From the NCBI RefSeq assembly GCF_964340395.1, contig NC_135562.1, positions 17,772,485 to 17,836,484 of the forward strand: a DNA stretch of 64,000 nucleotides, given 5' to 3'. Of this stretch, positions 13,854 through 26,574 are shown piece after piece. This DNA is from Glandiceps talaboti (taxonomy: Eukaryota; Hemichordata; Enteropneusta; Spengelidae). The notes under the pieces are model-generated. The model made no database searches and had not been told where the DNA came from. It saw only the letters and a program-made list of their open reading frames with translations. Both the position numbers and the translations under genes were made by a program. Within the stretch, counting starts at the first letter, position 1. Every line of letters starts with the position of its first letter.

Positions 13854-14120
13854 GCATTCTCCCATGGATGGATTGTAAGGATGATGGCTAATTTGCATAA
13901 TAATATCCGTATCAGTCAGTAACATCATGTATTATGATTTCTCATTTGCATATAAATATGCACGTCTTCAAGTTTTACATTGAAACATACAAAATGCACA
14001 TATGTACTCAAGATAACATGTTTATATTTACTAAACACACATGTACATGTACATTTGAATCAGCCATTTTTCTTCGTGTGAAAGTGTAATTACAATTTTG
14101 TCATTCAAAACTCAAGGAGG
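13854..14120 (+). repeat. Dispersed repeat R2 copy 2
   Basis: Same block order as the 9111 copy: CTAATTTGCATAATAAT, then AATCAGCCATTTTTCTTC, then AACTCAAGGAGG. Confidence 0.65.
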
Positions 14121-14254
14121 ACTGATAAATACACATAAATTTAATTTACGTTCCATAATACAATAATGCACATACATTTTATAGATCCGTTCTGAGTATC
14201 AACTCCCTGTATTCATCAGAACATTGGGTCCATCTACTACCATTATAGAATTTG

Positions 14255-14740
14255 GAATACCTTTCAACTGCATACAGCTAAAATGATGTAGGTTTGATGT
14301 TCCACTCATGGAACACTTGACATAACATTTCATACACACCCTCAGACAACTTCTAATGCAAAAGCAACAATTACATTTGTGCCATGCACAGTGGGGATCT
14401 AGAAGTTCTATTGATCAAGTTGATATGTTGATTATAACTTTATATAAGTTGGAAAATAAAACATTTGCAGCCATTAAAATCATCAAGTCCATGTGCAATC
14501 TTTTCATTAGAAACCTATTTTACAGCACTGTGAAAGAATAGCAATGCTTATCATTGTTCAATGTGATAGGGTAAGGGATCCTGCTGTGTTTATTGTGTCT
14601 ATGTCATTGTTAGTCTTGTCTAAGAGTTGAATTATGTCTAGCTCTGTTTTTGTCTAGCTCTGTGTCAAAAACGTAATGTCCCATGAGTGAAACTGAACAC
14701 CAGTGACCAAGCCAACATCATTTTAGCTATACAACTATAC
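14255..14740. mobile_element. Inverted-repeat element with about 60-bp arms
   Basis: The left arm (AGCTAAAATGATGTAGGTTT, then CCACTCATGGAACA) and the right arm (TGTCCCATGAGTG, then CAACATCATTTTAGCTAT) are reverse complements. It is non-coding, and one end is duplicated at 3770-3960. Confidence 0.6.
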
Positions 14741-15290
14741 AACCAACAGAACTTAGAAGCATACCACCAGCTGGGCATGGGCTGATTTAATTATCAGAAC
14801 ACCACCAAATTTGCTCACTATCTTTCTAATACACATGTACATGAATTTGTATGTGTACACATTCCAGATTAATTAGCAAGCAGGCAATGTGTTTTCAGTG
14901 ATTAAGGCTACTGGTACTATCTACCCTACAGGCAACCCACAAGGACATCAATTGCTTCCAATGGTATAGTTTCTGATGATAAAACATTGTCCACTCAAAT
15001 GGTTGGATGGGTAAACCACCAATGCATCATGTTTTTCGTTAAGGGCCACTTGAAATCTATGCGCATTCCACAGATTTGTTAGTGAAGTTTATTCCGGATA
15101 AAACGTATACAGTGTGACAATCTGAGCAAGTTTTACAACCCCACCCCACCCCCTGTACATGTACCTCCATTGTCAGGCATTTCTAACTAAAGCATAAACA
15201 CTAGACATACCCCCTTGAAAAGTTTAAACTGACAGCAAAATATACTAGCGCTTTTGAAGTATGATTGAACATATGTAGTCATCAGACTAT

Positions 15291-15490
15291 TTAGATTAGA
15301 TTAGATTAGATTAGTTTAGATTAGATAATACTTTATTAACCAATAGGAGTCTTGTGACTGTAAAGTTAGAAGAATTGTGTCTAGGGCATTGTTAGAAACA
15401 TTAAAAACTACTACAATTCAACAATAGATACAATTGTAATAAAATACACAAAACATAAACAGTTTCATTAAATTTGAAATCATAAAATTT
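15291..15490 (-). mobile_element. Probable 3' end of a non-LTR retroelement, reverse orientation
   Basis: A (TTAGA)n tail of about 35 bases is followed by AATACTTTATTAACC. Read on the minus strand this is an AATAAAGTA poly(A)-type end with a microsatellite tail, as in 5'-truncated LINE/SINE copies. No reverse transcriptase is present. Confidence 0.35.
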
Positions 15491-15942
15491 TTTATCATGC
15501 TTCCTCCATAAAATAAAGGTTCATCAGGGGTGAACAAATCCACTGGTCCTGGGTCTGGGACTAGCGATATATTTGGGCAGACCACACAAATTTTACCTTG
15601 TCTGGTCTGTTGGACCAGTACCTTACTGTTAATAACTATGTTAAAAAGTCATCTGAATATACAGATTCATAGGCAAGATTTAATGTTTCACATTAGCGGG
15701 ACCTTGGACCACTACTTCTTTCAGCAGGACCACTGGATTTTTTAAGGCACTGGTCCGAGGACCACCAGTTCACAAAATGATTTGTTCATCCCTGTACATG
15801 TACAAACAACATGCACATGGGAATCTACATGTATGCCTGTTTTAACAGAAACGCCCCACCCACCCACCCACCCACCACCACCACCACCACTCCCATCATT
15901 GTTAGAAGGGTTCCCCAATAGCAAAACACCAGGTAACTACTG

Positions 15943-15976
15943 GCATGGAAGTACATGTATACATGTACTTCCATGC
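15943..15976. repeat. Perfect 34-bp palindrome
   Basis: GCATGGAAGTACATGTA is followed directly by its exact reverse complement, with no loop. Confidence 0.95.
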
Positions 15977-16861
15977 TAGATACACGTACAGTATGTACTA
16001 CATGTAATAAAACTTAAATTAGTGTACGATGTGCACCCCTTCAATGTCAAACTTTTAGCCGGACATTCAAATAGACAATACTTTCTACATACATTTACGA
16101 TCAACATATACATGTATATCTATGTTATATGCCAGTTCTTTAGTTTTTCATGACAGTTTTGATGACATAAAGTCGAAGAATGGAAGTCTGTATAACTACA
16201 TTTGTATTACCAGAGCCCCTATGTTACCAAGGCTCTCAAACTTTAGCAAAAAGTTCAACCCATCCGTTATCTGCATGTACATGTACCCCATCATTGTCAC
16301 CCTTTAGCCAGACAGCCAAATAGACTAAAGTGCTTTCTAAATAAGCTAATGGCTAACATCAACATTCTTTGACTAGAATACAATCAGACACGATTGTCTG
16401 AAATCACTTCAACACACCTACACCTGACACAACAACATTCTCTGTGTGTGTGCGCTTCCCAAACTCTTACTCTGGGTCATGAATAACTAAGGTGTCAAAA
16501 ATAACTAACTGATCAAACTCGATTCATCAAACAGATGAATATGAAAGCCTGTGTCAATGTCACTTTATGGATGCCTTTATTCAATTATAGCCATGGGATG
16601 GACTGTTACTTTATTTATATCAAGGTTATGAATGAATGTATACATTCTTAAAGGGGGCCCAAACACAGGTGAACAAACATGTTTTGATCAGTTGATGGGA
16701 GGCAGCTCAGACAAGGAGTTGTAAATTACCCTGCCTAAGAAACCTGTCTTTTTGTCATGTACTTTTATCATTATGCACTAGTGGAGGGTGACAACACTAA
16801 CCACTGACTGACCCAAATTTTAAGCTTGGGGATACATGTACATCAAAGTGATATAAAACTA

Positions 16862-17220
16862 TACAACTGCAGACATCAGACCATTAATGAACGAAACCTG
16901 TTACAAACACCTGGAAAATAAACAACTGAAATGGATTACTAACACTTGGCACAACATGTTGGAAGTACAGAGACTTGAATTACATTCCATCATTTGATAA
17001 GAACAGCTTTATGGCTACTTTTCATAGTAGTTCACATTCACTCACAAATTTCATGTACACATAAAGAGGCCATAAAACTGTTCTTATCAAACCATGGTGT
17101 GTAATACAAGTCTCTGTACTTCCAACATGCTGTGCCAAGTGTTAGTAATCCATTTCAGTTGTTTACTTTCCCTGTTTGTAACATGTTCAGGTCATCCATG
17201 GTTTGATGTCGGCAGTTGTA
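16862..17220. mobile_element. Palindromic element, family A copy 3 (most complete)
   Basis: About 359 bases with arms of roughly 165 bases: TACAACTGCAGACATCAGAC, ACTTGGCACAACATGTTGGA and CATTTGATAAGAACAG recur inverted on the right. It is non-coding. Confidence 0.8.
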
Positions 17221-17224
17221 CAAT

Positions 17225-19380
17225 GTACAGCTGTGATAAGATGTCAATTACATGTACATTGTGTATTTGTATTACATTGTAGTTTAACAGTTGTGAATGT
17301 GTGTATTTTGGCCCGACATAACAACTTCTTTTAGCCTGATTAGCTGAATGTTCCTACCCTCAAAATAAATCAGCGTAAAAAATGGAATCACTTTCACTGC
17401 TAAACTCTGAGTGAATACGATATTCTAGGGAGATTTATCTCGTTGGCTTAAGTATCAACCAATACATAAACTCAAAGTGTCATGATTTGGTATACAGTGA
17501 TCAAATATCAAATTGTTTTATTTGCCAAACTAAACTGGTAGTCTGTTTCCTGCACTGTCGAGATATGTCGTTAGCTGGTCGTTCCTCCTATTCTCCACTT
17601 GTGTTGAGAAAAATTTCAAAAGATTCACGTAGCCACCCCCCAAATGTCATTATCATGGTTATCCAGCACCCGTAAAGTTTAAAATTACATAAAAATATAC
17701 GTACATGTAAATAAATGTCAATTAATCCCACCACATAACGTAACCTGTATATATTTACATACTAATTCATTTGAATAACGACAGTCTGACTACATGTAAA
17801 TGTAGTTCTCATGGTTGAAGGGACTGCACGCGATCATCGACCAGGCTATTGGACGAAAATTTTAAATTCGTTAGTAATAGTATCAGTTTTTACAATGTAA
17901 TCATTACAAGTGGAGAATACGAGGGCTAGGAGGTATGACGAGCTAACGATGTTTCTCGATTGCGCAGTAAACAGACTACGAAAGTGGAGACAAAGTGTGA
18001 AAAGTGGCCTGAGAACAAAAATACACAGTTCAGTGTGTGTAAGCAGTGTTTGTATTTTTATTAAATTCAACAGATCACATCGTACACATGTAGATGTATC
18101 CATTTCCATAACGGTGTATTTCGATAGTTACATGCATATATGACAAGTGTTGACTTCAATACAATGCGAATAGGCACACGAGAAGTTCGATATTTATTCC
18201 TTGAAACTGAAGTTTTAGCCTAGCTCCCAAGCTCCCTGTACTCATGTCCTTCAGATATACAATTGTATCCTTTCGGTAGTCAAATGGGTTGAAGGCTGCT
18301 GTATCTTTGACTTAGAAAATGATTGACATGTTTAAACAATGCAATCAAATTAAGACCAATGCAATGTTCAGATATACATCTATAATCGTTATGTAATATG
18401 GTGTATAACACAGGCATTCAAATACTCCTTCTATCTCAATTCTTGTACATTTTGTTTAGTTTAAAATTAGCTCCCTGGTTGACAGAGTTGTAACAAGATT
18501 ATATCTCTCAAGTCAAGGTCATTGCTCTGCCTGATTGAGAGTCACTTTGCATGATCACAACTCAGCAACTCACATTCTCGTTCTAGTGATGGACCACTGT
18601 GGCTTGCGAAAATCTTAACACTGACTGGTAAACATTCTGTAGGGTTTCTGTATGGTTATTGACTTAGTTAATTGTACAATAATCTGTACTTTTTACAACA
18701 TGTTGGCAATGTTTCCACTTGAACAACCTTAAGCTAATCCACAATGTACATTTAAAGGCCCAGTCAAATTAGGATTAAACTCTAACTTATGGAAAGTAGT
18801 TGTCTAGCAAAATTACAGAGAAAGTTGATCAAGAACAATAGGATAATCCTTTGTAAATCCCTTTTGACTCCATTGATATGAAAACACGAAATTGATAACC
18901 TGGCACTGAAGCCCTGGCCTTTACACCATGTTTAAAAAAAAGTTTCTAATTTGAGATGTGGAAAAATGAGATTCTGTACATGTAAGCTCTTGTCCCCACA
19001 TGGAATTTTGAATCAGTTTGATATTGCATCAATTGATTGGAAAAACCATTCCAATTTTTCACTGTACATGTACAAATGTATACTGTAGCTTGCATCTAGA
19101 TTGGATAAAATTCCATCCAAATGAATTGGAAATTTGACTGATATGCTGATACTCCATACAGTCATAGTACTGCACACACTTTAGATTACAAATATATCAA
19201 CTTGTCGAAGAAAGTTCATAGGAACATGTACTTTCCTATACCTATCTGATTAAAATCTAATGTAGTCAACTTGGTGTTATTTCTTTATTTACCTCCTACT
19301 TTTATTGTCCTTTGTTCTTTTATTTTTAATCTGTGAGCACCTTCACATGTGTTCTGGACAAAACTTTAGATTAGGGTAAC
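17225..19380. other. Non-coding, no feature recognised
   Basis: No exon is supported. Short ORFs at 17846-18143 overlap on opposite strands and match nothing I recognise. Confidence 0.4.
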
Positions 19381-19389
19381 CCTATTTTT

Positions 19390-19629
19390 TATGTATGTAT
19401 GTATGTATGTATGTATGTATGTATGTATGTATGTATGTGTGTATGTATGTATGTATGTATGTATGTATGTATGTATGTATGTATGTATGTATGGATGGAT
19501 GGATGTATGTATGTATGTATGTGTGTATGTATGTATGTATGCATGCATGTATGTATGTATGTATGTATGTATTGTCATGTGTACAATGCATGCATGCATG
19601 TATGTATGTATGTATGTATGTATGTATGT
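19390..19629. repeat. (TATG)n microsatellite with GTGT, GGAT and GCAT variants
   Basis: About 240 bases, with two copies of TCATGTGTACAATGCATG closing the right side. The Tyr-Val-Cys-Met type ORFs here come from the repeat. Confidence 0.95.
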
Positions 19630-19854
19630 CATGTGTACAATGCATGTTTGTTAGTTACAGAATGGAATGCATTATTCAGGGCATTTGTAAATCTGCTAAT
19701 GTGTAGTTGCGTTTACATTCCATTCTCTTTTCATTTTAGTGATATCCCTAGGCAAAGTTGAGAAACACTTTAAGAGGTTAGACAAAGTCAAAAACAGGAA
19801 ATGTACTTTCTCTCTTTCCTACAAATATTTGTCCACACCAGAGCTAAAATGCTT

Positions 19855-20200
19855 TTTATTACAACCCTACAATCTGCGAGGCAAGGCCGCCTTGCAATCT
19901 GCAGGTTGCAGGTTCGAACCCTGTAGTAACCATTTGTTTTGAAATGGCTGAAATCGTTAGGCAAGATTTGAACCCCGATTGCACCTCAGTCAATCCAGCT
20001 CTATAATGGGGTACCTGATAGGATAGAGGTTGTACATAATGAGAATGCATCCTATGCACTTAGAAAGGCTAGAATGGATTGCAAGCTCCCCAAGTTGAGG
20101 AAGTATAAATGTCATTGTGCCACTATAGATCTGTGCCAGGGGTAATAAATGTAAAAGGCTTTGAATACATGTACAGTACAGGAAAGGACTATATTATTAT
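19855..20200 (+). mobile_element. tRNA-derived SINE (candidate)
   Basis: GGTTGCAGGTTCGAACCCTG supplies a pol III B box and T-arm-like stem. It is followed by a body with CAATCCAGCTCTATAATGGG and GTACCTGATAGGA, similar to the conserved body of tRNA-type SINEs in marine invertebrates. The A-box half is degenerate, so it is not a functional tRNA gene. Confidence 0.5.
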
Positions 20201-20265
20201 AACTGTGTTTTTCAACAACACTTCAACTGAGGGTTACATCACTAGGGTATTGACAAAATAATCTG

Positions 20266-20339
20266 CATACATACATACATACATACATACATACATACAT
20301 ACATACATACATACATACATACATACATACATACATACA
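20266..20339. repeat. (CATA)n microsatellite
   Basis: Uninterrupted run of about 18 CATA units. Confidence 0.97.
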
Positions 20340-20344
20340 AGTTT

Positions 20345-21421
20345 CAATCACAGAAAATTTCAGGCTAACTGCCACTCGAGACACCATCTGGAGACAGCAA
20401 AAACAAAACGACTGCTCCTGATAACTATGGTAGCTTCCATTGGAATGTTTGCCTTTTATGCTGTGGTATTAGCATGAGAAGTTGGCGTGTCCTTCAAAAT
20501 CGGAAAATAACTACCTCAAGTCAAGAGTTAACTGTACCTACAATAGTGTAATACAAATGTGTAATGAGACTTGCAGCTAATGATCACTGACAGTAGTTGA
20601 CATACATATTTTCGTCTGGAATAGAAACATGGCAAATTCCTGGCGCTTTTTCTGTGACTTTACGTATGTGACCAACTAGTATTACTCTGTTTCAAAAAAA
20701 AAAAATCATGACTATTTTGCATCCAAAGTGGGGCGCGATCGTCCTGGGAGAACTGCGTGAAGTTTTGGAATGGACGGGTCAACATTTCGCAGCCGTCACT
20801 GCACTCTAGTCTGTGTCAACTCACATACAGGGCGCCATGGCCTACTCGGAGTCCAATAAAATCTTGCTTGTGGCACGTTCACGCTGGAGCCACGGGCTTT
20901 TCAAATAGCTATTTAATAGAGGCGACAACGTGAATGAAATATCGAAATCGGGCTAAGCAGCTATTGTCTCTTCTATTTTCAGAGACAGTCCTTGGTCGAA
21001 GTTGACAAAGTCGGGTAACCTTCCGTTCAACAGTTTCAAGGCTTTCTACCCATTAGAGAAAGCACAACATCTCGAAAACGTGCAAATGTTAAGTCGTCTG
21101 ATATTTGTTTTGGGGTCATCACTGCTATGATCGCCATAAATATACCGGTATGTTAATAGACAACACGTCTCCGGCATACCACGTACGGGTAGAAGTCATT
21201 GAAAATAGCGATCAGTCTTTGTTTATAAACGGGTGCTTCCGGTCAGCCTGACGAATATAACGTTACTGATCGCTTTGGAAAACTTCCAAAATCAGTGCGA
21301 TGTTTTCCAAACATTCGTCATGCTGACACAATGAGGTCGTTTAAACTGTCGCAGAGGAATTCTAGAGTGAAAATTTTCTGAAAATAAAGACAAATTATAT
21401 AATATATAGTTGATGACTTAC
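20345..21421. other. Proximal part of presumed peroxidasin intron 1
   Basis: Less AT-rich than the rest, with CG-containing words such as GGGCGCGATCG (20732) and ACGTACGGG (21181). No exon is seen. It may hold promoter-proximal regulatory DNA of the peroxidasin gene. Confidence 0.35.
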
Positions 21422-21579
21422 AGTATTGTGGTGGTCGCTGGAACTTCGGGGATATGGTCCAACATGAGGTGCATGCAACGAACGGTGGTTCGAAAACAAA
21501 GACAGCGATTCGGACACGACCAGCAGATACTTGGCAAAACAAGAAGAAACAAAAGGAGCAGAAGTCCTCTCGACCCCAT
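21422..21579 (-). CDS. PXDN: Peroxidasin homologue, first coding exon (signal peptide + LRR N-terminal cap), partial gene
   Basis: Peroxidasin is a secreted multidomain haem peroxidase that makes hypobromous acid and so forms sulfilimine cross-links in collagen IV of basement membranes. This exon encodes the first 52 residues plus two bases. It starts at an ATG (21579-21577) with purines at -3 and -1, runs through a hydrophobic leucine-rich stretch at residues 6-16 (signal peptide, cleavage probably after Ser21), and then enters a cysteine-rich LRR N-terminal cap, [20 protein letters not shown] (residues 22-41). That cap is nearly identical to the start of vertebrate peroxidasin. The exon ends ATA CT|GTAAGT, phase 2, as expected before a following D-L of the first LRR. 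I found no LRR, Ig or peroxidase exon in the 21.4 kb downstream, so intron 1 is very long or the gene continues outside the window. The gene could be a peroxidasin paralogue; the family assignment is firm. Confidence 0.88.
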
Positions 21580-21584
21580 TTCGG

Positions 21585-21596
21585 CTACTTGTCCAT
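21585..21596 (-). promoter_or_regulatory. Three-codon upstream ORF before the peroxidasin start
   Basis: An ATG-GAC-AAG-TAG minimal ORF lies in the predicted 5' UTR, ending 5 bases before the peroxidasin ATG. Its context (T at -3) is weaker than that of the main start (G at -3, A at -1, G at +4). It could lower translation of the main ORF if the transcript starts upstream of it; the transcription start is not known. Confidence 0.35.
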
Positions 21597-22350
21597 GGAA
21601 AACAAGCGTAGTATGTTGTGAAATTCCGAGACCTCCACAACGATGCAGAGCGTCTCTTATCCGAGCACGGTCAAGTTGCCCAAACTTTTCACCCCAGACG
21701 ATAAGGAGGAACTATTATCCCGTAGGGGTTGCAGGTTTATCCTCGTTGTTGCTGACAGTGACAGACTTGAAAGTTGATACACAGTATTATTGCTAGTCTA
21801 CAATGAGCCACTTTTTAATTTGACAACAAAACGAAATATGTACATGTACCTCGTTGCCCTACCTAAACTTTTGAGACAACACCTCATGGGTTGGTAAACG
21901 TGATGGAATTTCTAAGTGTCCTATATAGCTGTGCAGTGCGCAGTGTCTTCCTCAAATTACATAATATAATTCATATCATATTTTTGTACTGCATGATTTT
22001 AATTCTGTTTTATAAAACAGAAGCCTTGGTTTAACCTTGTTAACTATGTCATAGCATGTAGTAATTGTGTCATTGCACACATGCGTTTGGTACACCCCTC
22101 CTAAATAATGTCATAGTCGGATTAAACCCGCTTCAATGTGACTTCCGACTTTGTATGCAGTTGTTTCAGTCGTTTCCACGACAACCCATCTTGTCAAAAT
22201 AGCGGAACTGACTAATAATACAGGAAGGGGAAACTATGTCGACGATAAAGATTAAAATTCCATTGTTCTCACGGTACGATGTGGACTTTATAGCGGGTTG
22301 TCTCCCACACTGTTGCTTACCCACCTACCTACCTTGTCCCGACCTACCTA
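21597..22350. other. Upstream flank / 5' UTR of peroxidasin
   Basis: The sequence upstream of the minus-strand ATG is non-coding in the peroxidasin frame. A plus-strand 128-codon ORF at 21410-21796 is the antisense of the real exon. Confidence 0.4.
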
Positions 22351-22365
22351 CCAACCTAAACGTGT

Positions 22366-22635
<270 letters not shown>

Positions 22636-22659
22636 GCGCACACGCACACACGTCTACTC

Positions 22660-22757
22660 TGTTTGTGTATCAAATGTTTATGCATCATATTATATGTATC
22701 AAACAAATGCAGTCAGCCACATTCCCATGGAAACTGAACAATATGTCCCCCTACGTT
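22660..22757 (+). repeat. Flank shared with the 23.6-kb microsatellite
   Basis: The block TGTGTATCAAAT through CAGTCAGCCACATTCCCATG to TATGTCCCCCTACG recurs at 23837-23926 next to the second compound microsatellite. Confidence 0.85.
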
Positions 22758-23586
22758 ATCATTTCAAATTTATTTGGGAAAATGTCAAAATCGATAACTT
22801 AGATCATTGTTGGATACTTACTATATCAATCACACAAAGAATTGGTCCTGTAACGTAATGTGGCTTTGCATTGGAATGTTATTGTCGTATACCCATCCAA
22901 CTTAATTAGCTCTTGGCGGCAACGACGGGATAAATGTTTTTTGTCCATGAGATATTTTTTACAATGGATGGTGGTTTCCCAGGCAACAATAAAAACTGAT
23001 CTGACCAAGCCCTTGTTGATAACCGATATTTCCTCAACTTTAACCTGCAACGAGTACCTATGCTGGCGATGTTTGTCATTTCATCGTTCACACGTCATTC
23101 CTATTAAAGTGTGATGCGTGTGTACATAGACACACTAGGTGAAACATGTTTGTCTGTTTTCAACGCCATATTCTTCCATAGAAAAATTATTATTTGAAAA
23201 AAAAAACTTTCTATTTTTTTTTAATGATTTGTACATAGCAACTTCACATGCAAACACACTGTTTTGTTTACGTCGCTGATCTATGTGTACAAATGTAGGC
23301 GAAGGCTACATCGTTGATACAAATCAGCGATGTAGACAGACAACATCACAGGGGCACGTATTATTGCTTAGATTTACGTTTTCTAAAGAAAACATCGTAT
23401 GAATCCTGTCGCTACAAATGTATCAATCTCTATACTAGTAGAAAGAACACTTACAGGTAGGAATATGTAGTCAAAAGGTTGTTATATTTAGTCTGTAGAC
23501 CAGGAAAACAACTATCTAAGAAATATTACACGCCCCTATGGACAACGTTGTCATTATTGAAGCATACGGACATGTCTTTATGTTTT

Positions 23587-23729
23587 CATACATACATACA
23601 TACATACATACATACATACATACATACATACATACATACATACATACATACATACATACATACAGACAGACAGACAGACAGACATACATACATACATACA
23701 TACATACATACATACATACATACATACAT

Positions 23730-23763
<34 letters not shown>

Positions 23764-23808
23764 TGACTGACAGACATACTGACGCACACGCGCGCGCGCA
23801 CACACACA

Positions 23809-23839
<31 letters not shown>

Positions 23840-23840
23840 G
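23587..23840. repeat. Second compound microsatellite (CATA)n/(CAGA)n with (CTGT)n end
   Basis: Alternating CATA and CAGA blocks, then GCGCGCGCACACACA, then TGTCTGTC repeats. It is followed by the same unique flank as the 22.4-kb array. Confidence 0.97.
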
Positions 23841-24194
23841 TATCAAATATTTATGTATCATATATGTATCAAACAAATGCAGTCAGCCACATTCCCATGG
23901 AAACTGAACAATATGTCCCCCTACGGGTATACGTGGTGTCAAGTCGCTTTGTTTCCATAAAGTCATAGGTATACAAATATAGTATGCCTACAGAATAACC
24001 ATCATTTCAACCATCGGTCAACCATATATGTGAACCATGTAAACAATTATATTTATTTCTCCGTAAGACAACGGTCCAATATAATCTCGAGTTCCCTGGG
24101 TGCAGCCAGGTCATACAGGTTGGATCAGTCAGCAGGATCAGTGCGCGCAGTACTAAAGAGAGAAAAATTGTGTGTCCGGTGACATGGCCTCAAA

Positions 24195-24510
24195 AATTAG
24201 GGTTGGTAGGTCGGGGTTTTATTTATTTTATTTCATTTTTTTTGAAAAATATTGCTTCGAAAACAAAACGAAATGTCGGTCATAATACCAATGTGGGTCA
24301 GAATATATACCCCAAAGGGAAAGTTTGATGAAGAATATGTAAAGCAGCATCCGCAATAGGGAAAGAAAACAGAGACATGCATGAAGGTCAAGAAGACAAA
24401 TAATTTCTTATAATTATATCGATCTTTTTTTTTTAAATGTTAAAAAAAAAAAAAATGTTTAGGGTCAGAAGTCGGTCGTGTTATCGGAAACATTTTGGCT
24501 AAGTGACGTG
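24195..24510. repeat. Dispersed repeat R3 (GTCGG / GTTATCGGAAAC family), copy 1
   Basis: Contains GGTTGGTAGGTCGG at one end and AGTCGGTCGTGTTATCGGAA at the other. Reverse-complement blocks recur at 59283-59660, and shorter GACCGACCC fragments at 25140-25215. Confidence 0.5.
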
Positions 24511-25585
24511 ATGTTGTTAATTACTAAATTTATTCCCCCACCCAGAAAAGTAAGTAACCAAAAAGCAACTCTTAGTTAAGAAAATGATATTTTTCTTATT
24601 TTATTTTGTTGCGTGTGTTTAAAAACCTATAGAAAATCAAATGTGAACAAATTTCATGTGACTATTAGGGTTATCATCTAACATCGATGTGTAGAGTTAT
24701 TCTTGATCCAAGATTTCCGGAATCAAACGTTCTACTCATTCCAAAACACGTTCAATTTTTTCCTCTTTGAATATTAATGTTGTTTTGCTTGTTGTTATTA
24801 AATGGAGTACTAAAGTACACATTTATATGGATGTTTTTGTTACGTCGTACTCCTACGTCTATATGAACATACGCCCCCAATTTTGCGTAAAAAGTTTCCA
24901 CTCTTTTGTTTTTATAACACCCGGAGGGCGCTCTTTCAATGGACTTGTCGTTCAGAAACGTTTACTCGGCGAAACTCCAGCATGAAATGAAAGGCAAAAA
25001 TGGAATAACTCAAAACACATTTTCAACAGGATATTAGTTATTAGTTCAACTTTTATTTTGTTGTCGTGACACTTAAGATTTACTACATTTAGAGTATTAC
25101 CTGATTATTCCTACAAGAAGACTTAGGGCGGCCCTTTTTATTTTTCTGTTTCTCATCTCCCGACCGACCCTAATTTGCAGCTCCGACATCAGAAAAAAAA
25201 AAGTTTTTTTATTTCCGACCGACCCCTGAGCACAGCAAATTGTAAGGTTCCCCATGGCGTCTTAGGCCAGTTCTGCCGAGGCCACGACCTTGCGACATTG
25301 GCCCCCTAAAATTACAAATGAAGCAATAATTTTCCCACCTTGCGTCGCTTTGGCGCATTCATTTTACGGCAGACATCAAAATTATCTAAGTCCACGGCCG
25401 GACCAGGCCAGGCCCTGACTCGACGTGAATCCCACAAGAAGTATACTGACTGCGTAAGGGAAAGTTTTGTTGACATCATATAAGATACAGTGACAACGCG
25501 CAGTTCTATTGTTAACATAAAAAATGCCACAAAAAGATCAACTTTGATAAACTTAATCTACAAATTAGAACATTAGAGGGATTAG

Positions 25586-25756
25586 ATGAGACGTCGAAAT
25601 GGACGTCTCTCGTCACATGTTTTGCCTACTGTCACTGTCGTGACCTCTGACCTAATCACTGACGTGTGCGAAACACTGAACTTGCTACCGGAACATCTAT
25701 CTCCCATGCCACAGCTCAGAAACCTTCGTGAACCAAATTTATGGGACAGGTTGTGA
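25586..25756 (+). CDS. Small unrecognised ORF (56 codons), doubtful
   Basis: An ATG-to-TGA ORF that looks less like AT-rich noise than its neighbours: it ends LRNLREPNLWDRL and has a mixed, low-Asn/Lys composition. I do not recognise it. It could be a relic exon or chance. No splice sites force a gene model. Confidence 0.12.
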   Translation: MRRRNGRLSSHVLPTVTVVTSDLITDVCETLNLLPEHLSPMPQLRNLREPNLWDRL

Positions 25757-26493
25757 TTTTCATTTCTTGATGGTTTAAATTAAATGAGTACATGTGTATT
25801 TTGATTCCGAAAAAGGGGATCGTGTTGCATGATGTTGACAGTGCTAGTGACACATGTGAATGTTGGGCACTGAATCAATGCGTAATCACTGGCATGGCTA
25901 CTATAGACGGCCGATGCATGTGCGCCCGGTCAGACATGAAGAACGAACTTGTTGTGCAAATCAGAAAAAAATTGATGTAATATTTACAGAGCATCCCAAC
26001 TTTGACTTTGTTGATAGTTTTAGTTAAAGATTCAAGTTCTGAGTTTCAAGGACACCTAATGTCAGCAAGTTTACGGTACGTAACTATGCTGTCATTTGAT
26101 ATAGCAGGACCAAATCATGATACACAGCCAGTAGCGGTTAATTAATAAAAAATAAATTATTTTAAAGTTTGTTTGACTATTATTTGTAAGTTTTTCGTTC
26201 ACATTTGGTACTTTTTAAAGTCAGGGATTTTTTTTCTTAAAAATGTCATGAATTTGAAGAGGGAATGATAAACACAGCAGTGTACTAACAATTTTAAAAA
26301 TGAAACAAGTGGTTACAAGTTTAGGATTTCTCAAAAATTTTATTCAATCATATGTTCACTGTGACTTATTTTGAAGTTGTTCATTGTCCCTGTCTGAAAA
26401 AAGGGAATTATAAATTTTAGCACTGCTATTCATTTATATTCAGATTAAAAATTGTGACTACCTGGCTGTCCAATCTTTCTAAACAATATATCA

Positions 26494-26497
<4 letters not shown>

Positions 26498-26573
<76 letters not shown>
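26498..26573. repeat. (TA)n microsatellite
   Basis: An uninterrupted run of about 38 TA units. Confidence 0.97.

Positions 26574-26574
<1 letters not shown>

Noticed and set aside
19366-19761. Several overlapping ORFs on both strands rich in Met-Tyr-Val-Cys or Thr-Tyr-Ile-His
   Set aside because: They are translations of a (TATG)n tract, which has no stop in most frames.
19900-19925. B box and T-arm suggesting a tRNA gene
   Set aside because: The acceptor stem and A-box half do not pair properly and a SINE-like body follows, so it is called a SINE.
21410-21796. 128-codon plus-strand ORF
   Set aside because: Antisense to the peroxidasin first exon, whose frame has a signal peptide, conserved cysteines and a proper donor.
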